Of a DNA stretch of 64,000 bases, positions 25,224 through 40,834 are shown piece after piece. The notes beneath the pieces are model-generated. The model was not told the origin of the DNA. It searched no databases and worked only from the letters and a program-made list of their open reading frames with translations. The number at the start of each line of letters is the position of its first letter. The stretch's first letter is position 1. Origin of the DNA: Neurospora crassa OR74A (lineage: Eukaryota; Ascomycota; Sordariomycetes; Sordariales; Sordariaceae); contig NC_026506.1 of assembly GCF_000182925.2 (NCBI RefSeq), forward strand, positions 2,170,001 through 2,234,000, read 5' to 3'. The translations under genes were made by a program, and so were the position numbers.

Positions 25224-28074
25224 CGTGTGCTTCTAGCTGGTGTTGGCCAGCCTGTCGACGTGGACTATGTCGCTTGAAGATGTAAAGCAGTAGGGTGGGC
25301 CGTGAATGGTCGAATAGGTCGATCTTGGCCCGTTGTTGCGATGCTTCTCAAGTTCTGATGTTGGCTGATTTCTTTTTGCAAATTATATCAAAAGTTAAGT
25401 CGTCTTTATAGGGTAGCTCTTCGAAGATCCTAGGGATTTCTATCTGAAGTAGGATGATACAAAACGCTGTCGGGCCCACAGGTTCTAGTCCTCGCTGATG
25501 CAGTTGGTAAAGGATTGAAGATTTCGTCTTTTTTTTTTTTTTTTTCTTTTTTACATATCGCTGGAAAATATTTTCCGAGATGGCAGTTGGTTGCGGGCTC
25601 GAGGTTGCTGAAGGATGGGAAACGTAGGTAGGCGTAGGTAGGAACGGAACTGAATGAAGAAAAATCACAAACAAGAAAAGAACAAGAAAACAGCAGCCAA
25701 CTACCGCTTTTTCTTTGCAGAAAGAAGAGGGGGACGGAGTCGGGGATGGCTACCTCGGGTTTAAGCTTTTGGACACGATCAAGGAAAGAGTAGTATCAGT
25801 GCAATTCCTCTCTACTGTGTACACTAGGTCTTTCCCTTTTTCATCGTTCGCAACATCCCAAACGGGAATGGCACAAAATGTGGAAGGTGGTGTGCCTGAC
25901 TAACCATGACACTGACCCCATTTTTTCGGCGGAGGATGGATGTTTGATTGATAATGCTCCTGTCAAGTTTCCATCCTTTTGGCCCTTTGTCGGTGTTTCC
26001 TCGCTGGGTTCCCTACACCGCGCTTTACTTATTTAGTACGTACCAATTACCAATCCGCACAAATAAATCATTCTGGGGAACAATGCTACCAGGAGTGCGT
26101 CTTCCAAAGGATAAGTTCGGTTCAGGTCGTAGTTGTTTGGTTAGCTCCTGTTTTGATATAAATATAGTAGTAACGAATGGTAGCCGGTCTGCCGGTCGAG
26201 AGAAATAACAAAGAAAATCGAGGAGGACGAAGTCCGAGAATGGTGAGGACAGGAGAGGAGGAAGAAAGGGCCCAACCACTGCACTAACGGGTGGGCCGGA
26301 TACCAGATACCAACCATGACTGATGTGATCGATCAACTGAAGGGTTCTTGCAAGAGATCAGCGGTAGGGACTTCCCAGAACCGACCATGGAATTGCAGAA
26401 GGCGAGGAGAAGAGAGCAACATCCGTAATCGGCTTTTTTTATGCCGTCCAAAATCGTTGATTCTAAAAGCAAACACGCAATTCGCTAACACATTGTGTGA
26501 TGCATATCTCATGGTACCGGTTGATGATGGCTAACGGGATCCGAGAGGATATATAGACAGATAGGAGAAGAAGACGGTAGGTAGGTATCGCCGCCACCTC
26601 ATCCATCCCGAAGAGAAAAAGAGTCGATGGATTGTTGGTATTGTATGTAAAAGCGGTGCGGGAATAGGAAATATCAAACGTTGGTGTCTGCTGTCTGAGT
26701 CGGCGAAGGGGTGCCAGTGTCAGTCATGTGCCTCGCCTCTGGCTCAGTCGCCCTGCGGCTCTCACTAACGGTCTGTACTTGGCTGCCGAAGAAGCCTGGT
26801 GCTTTGTGGTGCGTTGTGCATGTTCGCGCGGGGAATCTTATCGCCGGCGGTAACCCCGAGGTAGGTAGGAGTGACTGCCGGAGAGGAGGGGCCGAGGGGC
26901 GAGAGTGGAGGGGAGGGGGAGGTAGCGTTCAGCGATTGGAGGATTGGAGATCGAAAAAGGGACGGGACGAAACGCTCAATCAATGAACATTCTGCAAATT
27001 TTCGATGGTTTGTGTCAATGGGAAGGCGTGTGGAAGTTGAGTGGATATTAAGCTGGAATGACGTGATGATATTGTGCTGCCTCTTAAGAACCAGGGCTCG
27101 TTATCCAGATCCGAAAATTTCGCCTAATCGGGAATTCTTCTTGGGCTACATACACTAGTCGATCGTTTATCGCTTGACATCGATGTCTCTCTAGCCTTTT
27201 CGCTCTGCAACCCAAAATGCAGCAATGTACCCGTAAAACTTCTCTTTGGGGCCAGCTGAGTTGGGGAAAATGATATTCAACATTGTGTGAGTATGTCAAG
27301 ACTTTATGTTCTGTGATTTCTTGACAAAAACAGGGCAAAGACTTTCTATGTAGACGTTTGTCAAGAATGGAAATGTTTGAGATACAACAGAAGCCTGCTT
27401 TCTTGCCACTTGATTACCACCTCGATGCTCGACACTGCAGTGCAGTATTGTGCAAAAAGCTGAGATACCATGTAGGTATACGTGGGCGAATATCTAATTG
27501 CACGTTAAGAGCAAAGAAAATACCCCTTTGTTCGAGATTCAGAAGCAGACAGTTCCAAATTTTCATCAATCCGGTGTCGCAGAGAACGGCAACAATCGAG
27601 GCTCATCCACCAACTGTCAGTCTTCTAGCACTAGAGAATTCGCAGTCAACTGACGTTGATAGTTCCGTCCCCGGCCGTTTCAACTACCTATTCTAAACTG
27701 CCTGGTTGCACATCGATTTTACGTTTTGCCAAAAATCTGCCTGCTGAATGACAACCTGCAGCAAATGCACGTACAGTTCTCTGAAGCCCTGAACCCTTGA
27801 TCGAATTATCGGTACGGCACAATCTCTACTTTGGCGTGCGCAAAGCAGATTATTTGAAGATATGACGAGACGTCTGAGTTTGCCATTGCATCTCCACCTC
27901 GATGCGCTCTGTCACTTCAAGGACAGTATCTTCATTTTCGAAGGGATGGAATGTCCCTCGGCCATCCGCATACTTGTTTCTCACCAAGATATATCCAGAA
28001 CACAAGTTGATCGAAAAAAAAAAAAAAAGAAGAAGAAAATATTAATAAATAAAAAATAAGAAAAGAAAAAGAGG
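25224..28074. other. Intergenic: MFS promoter side to 5S copy B
   Basis: 2.85 kb without a convincing exon. It contains a T-rich tract at about 25530-25552 and an A/G-rich block at about 28014-28068, just past the 3' end of the 5S copy B. The 27.0-28.0 kb part looks somewhat A+T-rich but gave no recognisable protein remnants. Confidence 0.4.
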
Positions 28075-28193
28075 ACATACAACACCTGGGATTCGCTGGT
28101 CGTCACCGACCCAGCTACTAGTCAGGCGATTGGTAGTTTATCTACGGGAGAGCGGACGGGATCCCGAGTTTTTTACCATCTATGGTCGTATGT
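28075..28193 (-). rRNA. 5S ribosomal RNA gene (dispersed copy B)
   Basis: A 119-nt 5S sequence on the minus strand runs from ACATACGACCATAGATGGTA to CCAGGTGTTGTATGT. Helix I is perfect. Helix II uses GATGGTA with TACCAATC, a different sequence from copy A that still pairs. Internal boxes (CCCGTCCGCTCTCCC, GACTAGTAGCTGGGTCGG, GACGACCAGCGAATCCC) are intact. A weak TATA-like CATAAT lies at -29 to -24, and a long T-rich stretch follows the 3' end, suitable for Pol III termination. It is likely a working minor-type 5S gene. Confidence 0.88.
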
Positions 28194-28501
28194 GATGATA
28201 CTGCTTTGGAGTGGGCATTATGAAGCACAAAGAAAACACTATTAGTAGAGAGTTTTGAGTTTGAAATCGTTCGCCATCCACGGAGACCCCTATCCACGAG
28301 AGGTTATCATCATACGAATAGCTACAGCCATGCCATGTAAGCACATATCTCTAATTTCATTGCCATTAAACTTGCTCGCCTGCTCAAATCCATCAGTCAT
28401 AACCAAGGCAGTCCTTTATGTCAAAGGGTCAAGCATAGTTTGGTTGCCTTGACAATCCCCTCCATATCTCGTCGGTCAGTCCCCATACCTGCGCCAGCGC
28501 C

Positions 28502-30441
28502 TCATGGCAACCCCGAAACCTTCCAGACCTTAACCGCCCCATCCACACCCGTGCTAACCACTGTACCTTCCTCCATCCACGCCACCCCGTTCACGCCGTC
28601 CTTGTGCGCGTTTGGCGCGCTCGTCCTGCTCCCTGGCTTCGCCAAGCTCCAAACACAAACATTCGTGTCTAGGCCGCCGCTGACGGCGTGCGTGCCGGCC
28701 TCGTTCCACGCGATGCTTAGCACGCGCGCCGTGTGGGCCGACCACCGGTCGGTTTCCACTTCCCACGAGCCAGAGCCGCTGGTGCGGTAAACGACGATCT
28801 TGCCCGTCGAGTTGCCGGCCGCCAGGAACTTGCCGTCGCGAGAGAATGACAGGGTGGAGATTTGGGCGGAGGAGTTGGTAAGAACGGCGACGGGCTGGGA
28901 GGAGAGAGTGCCGTCAGAGCTGGAGAGTGAGTGGATGCGGACTGTGTTGCCGTCGCCGCCTACGGCAATCACAGAGCCGTCCGTGGGGGAGGCGGCGATG
29001 GCAGTGGAGGTGAAGGTGGTCGGGAGCTCGGAGATGAAGTCGGGGCCCTGGTAGACTTGGATGCCGGTGTGGGCGGCCACGACGACGAACTTGCCGTCGC
29101 TGGTGGTGGCGATGCCCTTGGGCTGGGCGGAAAGCTTGGTGGATAAGCCGGTGAAGGTGTTGGCAGACACGTCGACGGAGCGCAGAGTGTCGTCCCAGCC
29201 GACGCTGTAGACGGTGCCGCCTGAGGGGGAGAGGGCGAACTGGGTCACTTGGTTGGAGTGCGACTGGCCGTCGACAACGGTTCCCGTGCCCGCCGCGAGG
29301 TCCCAGCTCAGGACGCGGCCCTCAAAGCTACCCGTCAGAAGAGCCTGACCGTCGGGGCTGGCGCCAAGGGCGGTGATGTTCTTATTGTGGCCTTGAACAA
29401 CGCGGATCGGTTTGGGATTGCCCGGAACCAGGTAGCTGAGGTCCCCATTGAGATTGAGGCTGATAATCAGCCCGTCGGTACGGCCATGCGGCCAGACTAC
29501 GCCAACTTGCTGGTCCGGGATGCTGACGCTGCCCTCAGGCCCGAATCGCCAGGTTTCGGTGTTCTTGCCCGACTCGGCATCCCATACGCGAACAGTTTGG
29601 TCGGCGCTGGAGGTGACGAAATGCTTCGAGTCGGAAGCCCAGCTGATGCCATAGATACCGCCCGTGTGGACACCCTCGCCGATCGTCTTGGTTGGTGCGC
29701 CCGTCTTTCCATCGTACAGCTGGATCTTCCTGTCGGCACCGACCGTGACCAATGTTGCACCGTCTGGGCTGAATGCCGTGCCGGTAACGAATCCCTTGTG
29801 CTCCGACGCCTTATCGGCGAACTTGAAGGGTGCGCCGTGGAGGAAACACATGGACCCATCGTCCGACACCGTAGCTGCACGCAATGGCCGCTGCTGCCTT
29901 ATGCTGACGGCATTGACAACCTTGCTGTGGCCCGTGACCTCACCAACACTGTTGCCGCTGTCAGCGGTGAAAGCATGGCCAAATCGCTCGCGGCCATCAC
30001 CAACGGCAATCACACGCTGCGAGTCGCCGTCCCAGGCAATATCGTTAATGCGGCCGGAAATGATAGAGTATTCGCCCTTGGTGTTCTCAGCACCGACAGC
30101 GTCCCAGACGCGCACCTTGCCCGAGACATCACCAGAAGCAACCCAGAAGCCTGATGGCGAGAAGCGGGCAACGGTGGTAGTGGTTGTATGGCCAGTATAC
30201 TGGAGGGACTTGGATGGCTCGTCGATGGTGCGAACGAAGATGGATTTGCCGGACTGCGGGGTTTCAAGGATGTGTCTTGGTAAGCTCGAATGTACTTTGG
30301 CTGGCGATGGTATTGCTGGCGGTGAAGAAGACTTACAGCGTAGACTATGCGCTCGCCCTTGGGATCGCAAGAGAGCTGGGTGGCCTGACCGCGGGTCGTG
30401 GCGGGCGCAGCGGCCAAGATCTTGTCGATTTCGATGGGCAT
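28502..30441 (-). CDS. aip1: Actin-interacting protein 1 (AIP1/WDR1), WD40 repeats
   Basis: Two exons, 30441-30337 and 30253-28502, give 618 residues; yeast Aip1 has 615. AIP1 works with cofilin to disassemble actin filaments and cap their barbed ends. The N-terminus MPIEIDKILAAAPATTRGQ joins through an 83-bp intron to SGKSIFVRTIDEPSKSL. The signature GHTTTTTVARFSPSGFWVAS follows, then serial WD40 blades (SGKVRVWDAV, DQTVRVWDAE, LDTNVCVWSLAKPG, DGAVKVWKVSGLP) building two seven-bladed propellers. The frame stays open upstream of the first exon, but only the spliced start matches the family. It lies downstream of 5S copy B and shares no obvious regulation with it. Confidence 0.95.
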
Positions 30442-31504
30442 ATCGTTCTCCTTGACTCTTTTGTCTGTTGCTTCGTAGATAGCTTGGGGACGCGAGAGTA
30501 AGTGATCGGCGAGTTGGCGTTTGTTTATTATACACAGTAGGGGGCTAAGGTATCAACCCAGCTGGGGGGAGCTCGTAACAAGGGGGAGCTGTTCCAAGGT
30601 GTCAGATCGGTGTCAGCTAGATGGAGCCCATTGGAGCCTGGACGATGATGCAGTGGGACGCGCGGCGGAGAACCTACCTACAGAGGTACATGGACAGTGG
30701 GGTTGGCGTTGCGGGGTAGCGTTGCCGCCAAAGCAGCAGTACACTGCAGCGAGCAAGCAGGAACAGAATGGACAGTCGGGTGCCTGGCGTCGGGTTCCCG
30801 TCGGTCTGAATAGATCATGTCTCTGGCTGGAGGATGACGACTAGAATCATACTCAGTCCCATCCTTATACATATTGTTCAGATATAATCATTAGCTGACA
30901 AAACACATTGTTTTGTACGCCATGTCCGTGTAGTCACTTTACATACCTGCTTTAAAGTGCGGGCTCGATCTTGGCTTCGCCAAATAAGGTTGTATTGCGC
31001 CAAGGCTAACACCCACGAGTAGAAAAAAGGGGTGTTTGTTGACAAGCGTCGCTATAGAAACACACTTTCTTCCAACAGTTGTCTACATACTTTAAAAGAC
31101 CACGGGTTTTTCCGGTGTCTCGACAGCTCATAGCATCGTCTCGTCAAGTGACTCTCCTGAATAATGACGTTCCTTACCATCGACCAGAGTTTGGGTCACC
31201 TTAAGATCTGAATACTTGCAGTTTCATATCATAGACGCTGGATGGGTTCGCTAGGTAATGACTCGATGGCCTGAAGATGGCATCTTCCCACAGGACAACG
31301 ATGGAAAAGATCTACGTAGTATACTAACATCTAGACAGGAGGGAAAAAAGCAAAAAGAGAATGAGATGTTGACATTGCCAGATTCAGTTTGCTATAAAGA
31401 AAATCCAAATCCCACGGCAAAGAAGACCAGGACTAACTACTCTTCATGCTTTGCTGGATGGCCCTGGCAGCAATTGCAAAATGTTCAAAAAAAGATGGTT
31501 GTGA
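30442..31504. other. Intergenic: aip1 promoter
   Basis: About 1 kb between the aip1 start and the tRNA gene. No exon is evident. A short hairpin-like pair (ACACCC near 31009, GGGTGT near 31029) is present but carries no further signature. Confidence 0.4.
31487..31493 (-). terminator. Pol III T7 terminator of tRNA-Glu
   Basis: Seven T residues on the transcribed strand lie shortly after the tRNA 3' end, the usual RNA polymerase III stop. Confidence 0.7.
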
Positions 31505-31596
31505 CTCGGATACCGGGAGTCGAACCCGGGGCTGTTGAGAGAGCAGTCACTCCTAAGTAGTGAGAGTCAACGATGTTACCGCTACACCATACCCGA
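31505..31596 (-). tRNA. tRNA-Glu (anticodon CTC), intron-containing
   Basis: The acceptor stem TCGGGTA pairs with TATCCGA (one G-T pair) and the discriminator base is G. The D arm holds box A (TGGTGTAGCGG). The anticodon stem is GTTGA/TCAAC, with loop CT-CTC-A giving anticodon CTC for glutamate. An intron of about 21 nt lies after position 37, in the canonical place, and contains GAG, which can pair with the anticodon. The T arm is CCGGG-TTCGACT-CCCGG (box B). Seven T residues (plus 31487-31493) follow about 11 nt downstream as Pol III terminator. Confidence 0.92.
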
Positions 31597-34062
31597 TTTG
31601 GAATGGTTTCCGATTTTTATCGATGACCTCACAAGATTGACACACTATATAGGCCAGACTGCTGGCTCCAACGTCTATCATGTTCAAGCAACACTCCTTT
31701 TTGTCTTGGAAAACCATACACCCTGGCGCATGGGGTCAGAAGGTAGCTCAAGCCCTGGCAAGTATGGACCACCGTCAACGTTGAGACTCGCACACCGTTA
31801 GTGATTTAGTCCTGCCCGGCATCTTCACGACATGAAATACCACTCTCGAGGGGCCGGAAGTCACGTTGAAGGAGACGCTCGGTTAAAACTATTTCCAGTA
31901 GGATCTCAAGGTGGATTGTTTACGATTCAGAATCTCTTTACCTTACGAATCGCAGAACTCCATGATTCCGGAGAAGGTGTTGCGTAAGGGTATGGAAACT
32001 ACAGTAAGCCATCGTCTTTCCAGATATGTGGTCAAGTTGCTTTGGCGACAGCTATCAGCCTTCCGGTGCGCAGGCATGCAAAGGGACCGAACATCTGATT
32101 TTCATTGAAAAAGAACCGCCATTCAACGGGGAACAGAAGAGCTTGATCCAGCATGTCAATCTGCCGGAGGAGAAGTTTGGAAGAAGAGGATAAGGGACAA
32201 AAAGCTCAACCGCCCAAGTCAAAGTCCGAACTGACCAGCTGCCGGCTTTGAGAATTGTACCACCAGCACCGCGCACCGGGCACTGGTTTTCTAGCCCATC
32301 GACGGCTTGACCACGGAGAGAACCTGCTTAAACCCTCTGAATCCCAATTGTATGTACCCCGAGGGGGATTCGAATTGACTGGTCATATTTGCCAGCCGCA
32401 CCAGCTCCAGTTAACCCCGTTGAGTCTTAGGATATGTTCGCTCTATATCTAAGATAGCGCCGGCCATCTTGCCAGAGGCGTTCCGAAGTTGAAGATGTTC
32501 TGGTACTGAATGGCTGGAGATAGGCAACGTGAAGACAATGCCTGCCCTAACTGGTATCGCGGTTTCTGCTGCGCTCGCTGTTACAACGAGACGCACCCAC
32601 TTGGGAGTAGGGACAGTAAGCTATGTTGACCCCATCAATATGCGAGTAATAGGAGAAGAGTATTCGGTCAACCCTCCCGCGCCTGATGATGTCCTCGCCC
32701 GAGGCATATTCTGACGCTGGCTTCGACAAGCGTCCACGCAACCTTGACCTGGCTTACAGCATTTCAACCAGGTGACCGGCGCTTAATGAAGATACAATTG
32801 ACTTAACCGACTTCTACGTCTGGTCCTTCGTTAGTAAAGAGCTTGATGAATATTGTACCTTATGAAGCTAAGGTAGTGATGGGTATCGAGGGCTTCAATG
32901 TGGGTACGAAGATGCCGAGAGAGAATGACAATTGAGTTTCGATCCTCTGTATGTTATTACGATGGTCTTCGGAGTGTCATATCTTGCTAAAATGGTAATC
33001 GAAGGATCAAATACAATAATGGAGGGGCGATACATCAATGTGACTGTTTGAGGTAAGTGACGTTGACGGCAGTTAGTCTGGGAAGAGAACTCGGGCAGTA
33101 CATGTAATGCCTGAACCAAGATGTTGACTGGCAGATAGCTACCAAACACGCATTTAAATCATCAGTTCCGAAACTCTCCCTGCCGATAATGAAAACTTGT
33201 AGCTCGCGTTGGGTCCTAAGGTAATGCCGAATCAGATAAGTAATGAAAGAAGTACTGGTTAAACTACCTGCATCTGATACAGAAAGTTCGTTGAGGATCC
33301 CAATGACCTCGCGTGAAGCCTTTCACAAGTTCTTGCGCAGTGCAAGTCCAAGTTCCTCCCAAAGTCCCAGGTCGTTATCTCCCGCTGCTCAGGGCACGAA
33401 CAGGGTGGCACGTGCCCCCTATCTACTTAGGAGCCAAGCAGTGCTTGTCACTACACTCACGCCACCCTCCTTCGGCGTCACCCAGCCCAAGGTTTTGGAG
33501 AACCCCCCGATTCCAATTTCCCCATCAAAGCGCACATGGAGAAGACGTGACGGAACAGCTGCAGAAGGCCAAACGACTTTCTTTGCGTCGACCAGGGCCC
33601 CGTCTTTCAGTCCGATTGTGCCATCGTCAGCCCCATCCCACCACGCAACAAACACATTCTTTCTCGCAACAAGCTTCTCAAGGCTCTACAAAAAGGCGGT
33701 GCTGTCCCGTTCAACTAAAAGTAAGTTAAAGAGTTGGGCTTCAAGGTTCCTGGTCCAGTCCCCTCCCCATCCCTTGCTCCAGCCAGGTCCCGTCTTTTGG
33801 AAGGTCCACGGGAGCGGACCCCTCCCCACTTTTGTATTCCTTTTCCTCCACCATTGCATCGGTGACCAACAACCTGACCACCTTGGCCTCGCTCCCACAG
33901 CCCGTTGCGCCAGCCTGACCCAAACCACCACTTTTCGATCCCGCTCATTCAGGTTTCTCTCACTGACCTGCCAACTTCAGTTCCTTTACACAACCAGGAG
34001 TTGACCGTATTGCACGCGACACAATCGCGACAAGCAGCTCTTCAATCAATCATACCAGCAAC
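31597..34062. other. Intergenic: tRNA-Glu to pab2-like gene
   Basis: 2.5 kb without a gene I can support. An open frame of 253 codons at 33243-34004 (+) is Ser/Pro/Thr-rich without motifs, ends 59 bp before the next gene's ATG, and is more likely leader and promoter DNA. About 32.8-33.2 kb is relatively A+T-rich. Confidence 0.4.
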
Positions 34063-34874
34063 ATGTCGTCTGTGGTGAACGAGGGGGAGAAGCCCCAAGA
34101 GGCCGCTCAGGAGCAACAGGAGGAGCAGCAGCAGCAGCAGCAGCAGCAAGAGCAGCAAAACGCGGGAGACGATGTCAACGATGATGAGGTGCGCCAGCTC
34201 CGGCCCAAGCCCAGCGATACGATCCACCGTGTTTGCTTCCACGCGGAGTGCAGGCGCTAACACCAAGTAATCGTGAACAGGAGGAGATCTCGGCCATGAA
34301 GCGCCGTGTCGCCGAGATGGAAGAGGAGGCTGCCAAACTCCGCGAGATGCAAGCTAGTCTGGACCAACAGCATCATGAGCTCACCGAGAACAAGGAGGAT
34401 ATCGACAGTCGGAGCATCTTTGTCGGAAACGTCGACTATTCGGCTTCGCCTGAGGAGATCCAGGCGCACTTCCAGAGCTGCGGGTCCATCAACCGTGTCA
34501 CCATTCTCCTCGACAAGTTTACCGGTCAACCCAAGGGGTACGCATCTCCTCTTCTTTCCCAGCTGATTACCCTCAAGTACATACACTGACGGTGTCATTT
34601 ATCCAATAGTTACGCGTATGTCGAGTTTACCGAGCCTAGCCTGGTCGCACAAGCCCTTGTTCTCAACGAGAGTGTCTTCAAGGGCCGCAACATCAAGGTC
34701 GTCCCCAAGCGCACGAATATTCCCGGCATGTCGCGCGGCGGTCGCGGCGGTCGAGGTTCCTTCCGCGGAGGCGGTCGCGGGGGCTATTTCGGTGGACGGG
34801 GCGGTTTCCCTCCTAGGGGAGGCTACCGTGGCGGCTACCGTGGACGCGGCCGAGGAGGCTACGCTCCTTACTAG
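34063..34874 (+). CDS. pab2: Polyadenylate-binding protein 2-like (PABPN1/Pab2 family)
   Basis: Three exons (34063-34188, 34281-34537, 34610-34874) encode 215 residues. A Gln-rich acidic N-terminus (eight Gln at about 22-29) is followed by a coiled coil ([20 protein letters not shown]), one RRM (about 87-165; RNP2 IFVGNV, RNP1 KGYAYVEF completed across intron 2) and an Arg/Gly-rich tail (about 170-215, repeated RGG/GGYRG). This order matches PABPN1 and fission-yeast Pab2, nuclear proteins that bind poly(A) and influence tail length and RNA decay; the Arg tail is methylated in those relatives. Intron 1 has an unusual GTGCGC donor but a good CTAAC branch. A related Rbp16/Sgn1-type role is an alternative. 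Confidence 0.9.
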
Positions 34875-37800
34875 TTTTTTTTGGTGGTGGTCTGACATAC
34901 GGCACATGATCCCGCATCCATCAGGACAATCAGAGCCGTATGCGGCCCCTCTCTGACATCCGCAGACACTACCTGGAATTGTGAAGATGGGCTCGATCTC
35001 ATCTGAGCTGGTATCACTATCAGGCAACCCGGTGTACGTGTTGCTCATGATTCATGGGAACGTTTTTTTTTCTCCCTTTGATGGCTGTAAGATTAGGATA
35101 TATCAGCAGGGAAGAGGAGGACACTTGAATGGTGGAGGAAGGGAAGGGTTCGTTGTCTTGGCCTGTTTTTGCACCATGGGAGCAATGGGATTTTCAAAGT
35201 TTTCATTTTGGCTGCGCGTATCGGCAAGGCGTCAATGGGTGGGAGGGTAAAACGAAGGAAAACGCCAATTCCATATGCTCTTTTATTTCTTCTTCGTTTA
35301 TTCATGTCACGTTCAATTTTTGTATTTGATATTTGGCATAAGCGCCGCCTACTACTTTTCGGTTCGACATTTGCTACGGCTATGTCTGCTCAGGGGAATC
35401 ATCAGCGAAGTTGCTTAATATGGGCTGTCTGTTACCGCTAGCCATCACCACATAATGACTAGCTTTGGCAACAATTGAAGCTATCACTTGACACTTCAAT
35501 CTGCGAACATGTGCTCGAATTAGCGTAGCGATGATACTTTATTCACACCGCTATTGTTGTTCCGACACTAAAAACAAAGAAAGAGAAAAAAAAGAGTCCA
35601 CGGATCGTCAGATGCCAGGTGCCGCCGCCTTCGCCGCGAACCTCCATGTCAACATTTTCCACCGAAATTGAACGACTCCAATATACAAAGGGCATGCAAA
35701 TGACAACTCAACAGACACCTGCGCAAGACATCTTTGCTCCGACAAGACCGAAGGCGGTTGTGGTGAAATTCAAAGAGGCTGGTTTTTGAGGTATAGTAGA
35801 GTGAGTACTTACCTAGGTAGAAGAGCTATACGCGGATTGCGCATTACCTCTACCACTTTTTAGAAGTGTCGAACAAAGGGCGCTCCACATTTGCTGTCTC
35901 GCTTCGTTCAATGATGACAGCCACTAGTGTAGTGTACAAACCTAGTGTACATATGATGGGTACCTCTATGCTTCCATGAACTCCCCATCGTCAAAAGCAC
36001 CTCAACAAAAAAAGAAACCTCAATTGAAAATCCAGAGATGCAGTAACGCCCCGCAGTTCCGTCGCACGCGAGGGGTATCAAAATGGAAATGACGGGCGTT
36101 TATGTCGGTGATGCGCTATTGTTGGAACAGCAGCGTCTCGGTCGGCGGCAACGGGGGTACACTACATGTACTGGGATACGCTAAGTAGCGACCTAACGCC
36201 TTTTTGCACCCCGTGCGGTGTATCGTCGTTATGGGATGTAGAGGTGCTGTGCGTTGAATTGTCAAGGTTGAGGTTTGAAGTGTTCACTTTCCTAATTGAC
36301 TGCCTCTGGAGGTTTCTTCAAAGTTCGGTAGTGGCTTGATATCTGGTAGATCTGCGCAAGATCATCATCATCCCCGATCGTTGGGCTACCTCTTGTGTAG
36401 AGTTTTTGGAACAGACAGCTTCTACTACAATCTTGGCGTTTCCTGGAGAGACCTCGGAGCTTGGGGCGGTCGGTGGAGGTGCTTTCCTACCCCTAGTCAT
36501 GGAAAGGCATTCAGGCCAGCATAGCTACCTATTCTAATTCTCTGTGTCGATGACTGAGCCGTGATCCATGGGATATTTTCCTGACAGGGCATCAACTCCT
36601 AAGAAAAGACACGGGACTATGTGATCCATGTACACCAAGGTTGCTCTTTGTGTGCCAATGATGTTGTTGATGTTGATCTCGAGATCTGGATGCCGTGCCA
36701 AGCATGGAGTGAATGTGGCCCCCTGGGAGTCTGGGACTCGAATGACCCGACCAACTGCTTAAGAGAAGAAGTCAAGTACCGCACTGTGCGCACCTTCCGC
36801 TTCAGTTCTCGCTCTTTGCAGGCTTCTGCTAACTAGTTCCTGGCCTAAAAGTAGTCACTCGTTAATGCGATACCTGAGCTACTAACTGAAAAGTTAAGCT
36901 TCTCGCACAGAGCATGCTAGGCCAGCCATACTTTCCCGTTAATGCTGTTGAACCATTATGTCTTGTCACCTCCCCCTGTCTCTTCACCAATGCTAGATCC
37001 AACTTGGACTGTCAATTTCTTGGCTTGGGTCGTTGCACCATTGCACCTTTGCAACATCGCAAGACGTCCAGGTTTCTCGGTCGTTTTCCCTCCCATCCTT
37101 TGGCTCATCCGTCGGTTGCAACTTAGTGAAGGTCATTGAGCTCTTCACCTGGACCTTCTTGGGGTTGGTCCGTCGAACCCAAGCTCACCCACCCGCCACT
37201 TCCAGCAGCTTCACCGCGACAAAACAACGACAGCATTCAACCTCGACACTACTAACTAAAGGTACCCTTACCAGACGAACCTAGACATCCGAGCGAGTTT
37301 ACACTACCTGCTGGTTGATCCACAGAAGTGGTTTCCTAAGTATCAGACCTGCCTTGCCGACCTTGCTAGTACAGAGATTACTTAGTATTACCAAGCCACA
37401 GCCGTCCAACCTTGGCCTCTTGGATTGCTTGGCCTTTCCTTGCAGTTCGCCTTCCGCCGCCGTGACTACCTGACAGCGTAAGATACCCAAAGCGGGGGGG
37501 CCGGCTGGCCACACACGCACGAGTTACCAAGAGCAGCACAGCCTCACCACCTACGGGCGCTCAAGAGTCCCTCTAGCTTCCATCTACCACCTACTGCCAC
37601 CTACAGAATTTCATCCACCCTGCCGCATCCATTCCGTTGCCAGTGACTGCGCGTTCTCGTCAACGTCAGTGTCCATCGCAAGGAGAGTTGGCCCTTTTGT
37701 AACAATCATTCAGCCTGCTTGTACCATCGTCGACTTGTCCTCCTTTCATCCCCGCCCCGCCTGCATTCAGCCGCGAGTCCTCGATCCCAAACGAGCGAGA

Positions 37801-37908
37801 GCGACCGACTACCCGACCCGATTGCGACCAGCCTCTGCTTGGTCCAAGAAACGAGACGAAAACTTAAAGCCCCGCGTGCGAGTTTGTTGACGCGCTCCAT
37901 CTGCAACA
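34875..37908. other. Intergenic: pab2 3' flank to rsp5 leader
   Basis: 3.0 kb with no supported coding exon. The stretch from about 36.9 to 37.9 kb is pyrimidine-rich with CACC and CTACC words, as expected for a long 5' leader and promoter of the ubiquitin ligase gene. An imperfect tRNA-like T-loop on the minus strand near 36735 does not fold and was rejected. Confidence 0.4.

Positions 37909-40834
<2,926 letters not shown>

Noticed and set aside
29249-30154. 301-codon frame antisense to AIP1
   Set aside because: Shadow of the AIP1 exon; composition and lack of motifs argue against a gene.
33243-34004. 253-codon open frame on the plus strand before the pab2-like gene
   Set aside because: It has an ATG but Ser/Pro/Thr-rich low-information content, no motif, and ends 59 bp before the next ATG. 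It fits 5' flank better than a gene.
36725-36790. tRNA-like segment on the minus strand (ATTCGAGTCCC)
   Set aside because: The T stem does not form and no matching 5' acceptor strand is present.
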